A stretch of DNA of 27,212 bases, from assembly GCA_003563455.1 (NCBI GenBank), contig PWRV01000311.1, forward strand, positions 1 to 27,212, written 5' to 3'. The translations under genes and the position numbers were made by a program. The notes under the pieces were generated by a model, which did no database searches, was not told the origin of the DNA, and was given only the letters and a program-made list of their open reading frames with translations. This DNA is from Thioalkalivibrio sp. (lineage in GTDB: Bacteria > Pseudomonadota > Gammaproteobacteria > Ectothiorhodospirales > Ectothiorhodospiraceae). Below are positions 25,513 through 27,212 of the stretch, piece after piece; the first letter of the stretch is position 1; each line of letters begins with the position of its first letter.

Positions 25513-25785
25513 TTAGCGCGACTTCTTGTTGGCCACGTGGCCCTTGAAAGTCCGGGTGGCGGCGAATTCGCCGAGCTTGTGCCCGACCATGTTCTCCGTC
25601 ACCAGCACCGGCACGTGCTGCCGTCCGTTATGGACCGCCACCGTCAACCCGACCATCTGCGGGATGATCATGGAACGGCGCGACCAGGTCTTGATCGGGC
25701 GGCGGTCGTTCTTTTCCACGGCGACATCGACCTTCTTCAACAGGTGATGGTCGACGTACGGGCCCTTCTTCAGTGAACGCGGCAT
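25513..25785 (-). CDS. rpsS: 30S ribosomal protein S19
   Basis: Head protein of the small subunit, partner of S13. The product is 90 aa (E. coli 92). It reads MPRSLKKGPYVDHHLLKKVD, with KTWSRRSMIIPQMVGLTVAV, HNGRQHVPVLVTENMVGHKL and GEFAATRTFKGHVANKKSR. The ATG at 25783-25785 follows rplB by 12 nt. No anomaly. Confidence 0.98.
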   Translation of the reverse strand: MPRSLKKGPYVDHHLLKKVDVAVEKNDRRPIKTWSRRSMIIPQMVGLTVAVHNGRQHVPVLVTENMVGHKLGEFAATRTFKGHVANKKSR

Positions 25786-25797
25786 GCTCGAACTCCG

Positions 25798-26619
25798 TTA
25801 CTTCTTCCGACGACGCAGGATCATGCGGTCGGTTCGCTTGTTGTGGCGGGTCTTGTAACCCTTTGTCGGCACGCCCCATGGGGTCACCGGCTGCAGGCCG
25901 AAGTTGCGGCCTTCGCCGCCGCCGTGCGGGTGGTCGACCGGATTCATCGCGGTGCCGCGCACCGTCGGACGAACGCCGATCCAGCGCTTCGCACCGGCCT
26001 TGCCGAACTTCTGCAGCGCATGCTCGGAATTGCCGACCTCGCCAACCACCGCGCGGCACTCGGAAAGGACGCGGCGCATCTCGCCGGAGCGCAGGCGCAG
26101 GGTCGCGTGCCGGCCCTCGCGAGCCACAACCTGCACCGACGTTCCCGCAGAACGAGCGAGCTGGGCCCCTTTGCCGGGCTTCATTTCCACGCAGTGCACG
26201 ACGGTTCCTACCGGAATCGAGCGCAGCTCCATCGCATTGCCGGTGCGGACCGGTGCCTGGCTACCGCTCAGCACCGAGTCACCCACACGCAGGCCCTTGG
26301 GGGCGATGATGTACCGGCGCTCGCCGTCGGCGTATTTCAGCAATGCAAGATGCGCGCTGCGGTTCGGATCGTATTCCAGCCGCTCGACGACCGCGGGTAC
26401 GTTGTCCTTGTTGCGCTTGAAATCGACAATGCGATACTGCCGCTTGTGGCCGCCGCCGATGTGCCGCGTCGTAATGCGACCCTGGTTGTTGCGGCCACCG
26501 GTCCTCGACTTCTTTTCCAGCAGCGGCCCGTAGGGCGCGCCGGAATGCAGTTCCGGATTCCGGACCTTGACTGCGTGGCGTCGCCCGGCAGAGGTCGGAT
26601 TGGTCTTCATGATCGCCAT
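25798..26619 (-). CDS. rplB: 50S ribosomal protein L2
   Basis: Conserved large-subunit protein needed for subunit joining and peptidyl transfer. The product is 273 aa, equal to E. coli. It shows GGRNNQGRITTRHIGGGHKR, the IVDFKRNKD strand, GERRYIIAPKGL and MNPVDHPHGGGEGRNFG, in which His230 aligns with E. coli His229, the residue important for peptidyl-transferase activity. The C-terminus TRHNKRTDRMILRRRKK is normal. The ATG at 26617-26619 lies 3 nt after rplW. Confidence 0.98.
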   Translation of the reverse strand: MAIMKTNPTSAGRRHAVKVRNPELHSGAPYGPLLEKKSRTGGRNNQGRITTRHIGGGHKRQYRIVDFKRNKDNVPAVVERLEYDPNRSAHLALLKYADGERRYIIAPKGLRVGDSVLSGSQAPVRTGNAMELRSIPVGTVVHCVEMKPGKGAQLARSAGTSVQVVAREGRHATLRLRSGEMRRVLSECRAVVGEVGNSEHALQKFGKAGAKRWIGVRPTVRGTAMNPVDHPHGGGEGRNFGLQPVTPWGVPTKGYKTRHNKRTDRMILRRRKK

Positions 26620-26622
26620 GGC

Positions 26623-26919
26623 TTAACCCTGATCTCCTTCGCCCAATTCGATCGTCTGCCCTTCGGCAAGCGAGACGTAGGCCTTCTTCCAATGGTTGCG
26701 CCGACCGAACTGGCGCCCGAATCGCTTCACCTTGCCGTCCTGGACCAGCGTGCGAACGGAATCGACCTGCACCTCGAAGATCTTCTCGACCGCCTGCTTG
26801 ATCTCGGACTTCGTGGCATCGCGGCGCACCTTGAATACGTGCGTCCCGGTCTCACCGGCGGCGGTGGATTTCTCGGACACCACCGGACCCAGAATCACCT
26901 GCAGCAGACGCTGGTTCAT
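26623..26919 (-). CDS. rplW: 50S ribosomal protein L23
   Basis: Exit-site protein that docks trigger factor and SRP. The product is 98 aa (E. coli 100). It opens MNQRLLQVILGPVVSEKSTA, with VFKVRRDATKSEIKQAVEKI and the loop VKRFGRQFGRRNHWKKAYV. The start is the ATG at 26917-26919, overlapping the rplD stop as ATGA; a GTG three codons upstream is less likely. Coupled to rplD in the S10 operon. Confidence 0.97.
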   Translation of the reverse strand: MNQRLLQVILGPVVSEKSTAAGETGTHVFKVRRDATKSEIKQAVEKIFEVQVDSVRTLVQDGKVKRFGRQFGRRNHWKKAYVSLAEGQTIELGEGDQG

Positions 26920-27212
26920 GACAACCACTCCTCTATGCGCTTCACCGCATCCGTGGTCATCACCACGGTCTCGGAACCCACGAGCACCACCGGGTTGAGT
27001 TCCGCCGCGGTGACAATGTCGATCCTCGGAATGTTGCGAAGGGCCCGCCAGGTGCTCGCGTCTTGGTCCGCGGTGACGACGAGGCCGGATTGCAGACCCA
27101 GCGCAGCCAGTGCCGCCACCGCGTCGCGGGTCCGGCCGGACTCCACCGCGAAGGATTCGACGATCTTCAGGCGTTCCTGCCGCAGCAGCTCGGAGAGGAT
27201 CGAGGTCATCGC
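26916..27212 (-). CDS. rplD: 50S ribosomal protein L4, C-terminal fragment
   Basis: Protein lining the exit tunnel and, in E. coli, attenuator of the S10 operon. Only the last 98 codons are in the window (whole L4 is ~200 aa); the gene continues past the right edge. Visible: LSELLRQERLKIVESFAVES, the NIPRIDIVTAAELNPVVLV segment and KRIEEWL at the end, all L4-like. The tunnel loop is outside the window. The stop overlaps the rplW start (ATGA). Confidence 0.93.
   Translation of the reverse strand, partial: AMTSILSELLRQERLKIVESFAVESGRTRDAVAALAALGLQSGLVVTADQDASTWRALRNIPRIDIVTAAELNPVVLVGSETVVMTTDAVKRIEEWLS

Overview
The window is a core chromosomal segment of a GC-rich gammaproteobacterium. Every gene whose family I recognise matches gammaproteobacterial proteins in length and motifs, and the gene order follows Escherichia/Pseudomonas-type blocks. 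The high GC content and sulfur-oxidiser-like gene neighbourhood would fit Chromatiales/Ectothiorhodospiraceae (Thioalkalivibrio-like), but that placement is inference and cannot be proved from this segment. There is no mobile element, CRISPR array, phage gene, tRNA or rRNA, and I found no undescribed multi-gene system.

Right part (about 14.9-27.2 kb, all minus strand): the distal S10 operon (rplD partial, rplW, rplB, rpsS, rplV, rpsC, rplP, rpmC, rpsQ), the complete spc operon (rplN, rplX, rplE, rpsN, rpsH, rplF, rplR, rpsE, rpmD, rplO, secY, rpmJ) and the complete alpha operon (rpsM, rpsK, rpsD, rpoA, rplQ). Genes are separated by a few bases or overlap. The only sizeable gap (189 nt, rpmJ-rpsM) carries a good sigma70-type promoter. 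A perfect bidirectional hairpin terminator separates rplQ from the convergent uvrA. Two details stand out: rplX seems to start with ATT, and L36 (rpmJ) has Arg in place of its fourth zinc ligand.

Middle (about 8.0-14.9 kb): uvrA on the plus strand is divergent from a YajR-type MFS transporter with its C-terminal YAM domain. ssb follows, and miaB overlaps the end of ssb.

Left part (1-8.1 kb): miaB, ybeZ, ybeY, corC and lnt form one minus-strand run (tRNA thiomethylation, PhoH-like ATPase, rRNA-processing endonuclease, CBS-domain protein, lipoprotein N-acyltransferase). ybeL (zinc ribbon) is on the plus strand, convergent with lnt and divergent from leuS-lptE-holA. These genes serve translation fidelity, RNA maturation, outer-membrane biogenesis and replication. 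The layout looks like a fusion of the ribosomal-uvrA-ssb neighbourhood with the miaB-to-holA neighbourhood. Non-coding space is small. It holds two REP-like copies sharing a 12-base core, GC-rich hairpins in the ybeY-corC and yajR-uvrA spacers, and three 10-bp tandem units upstream of ssb.
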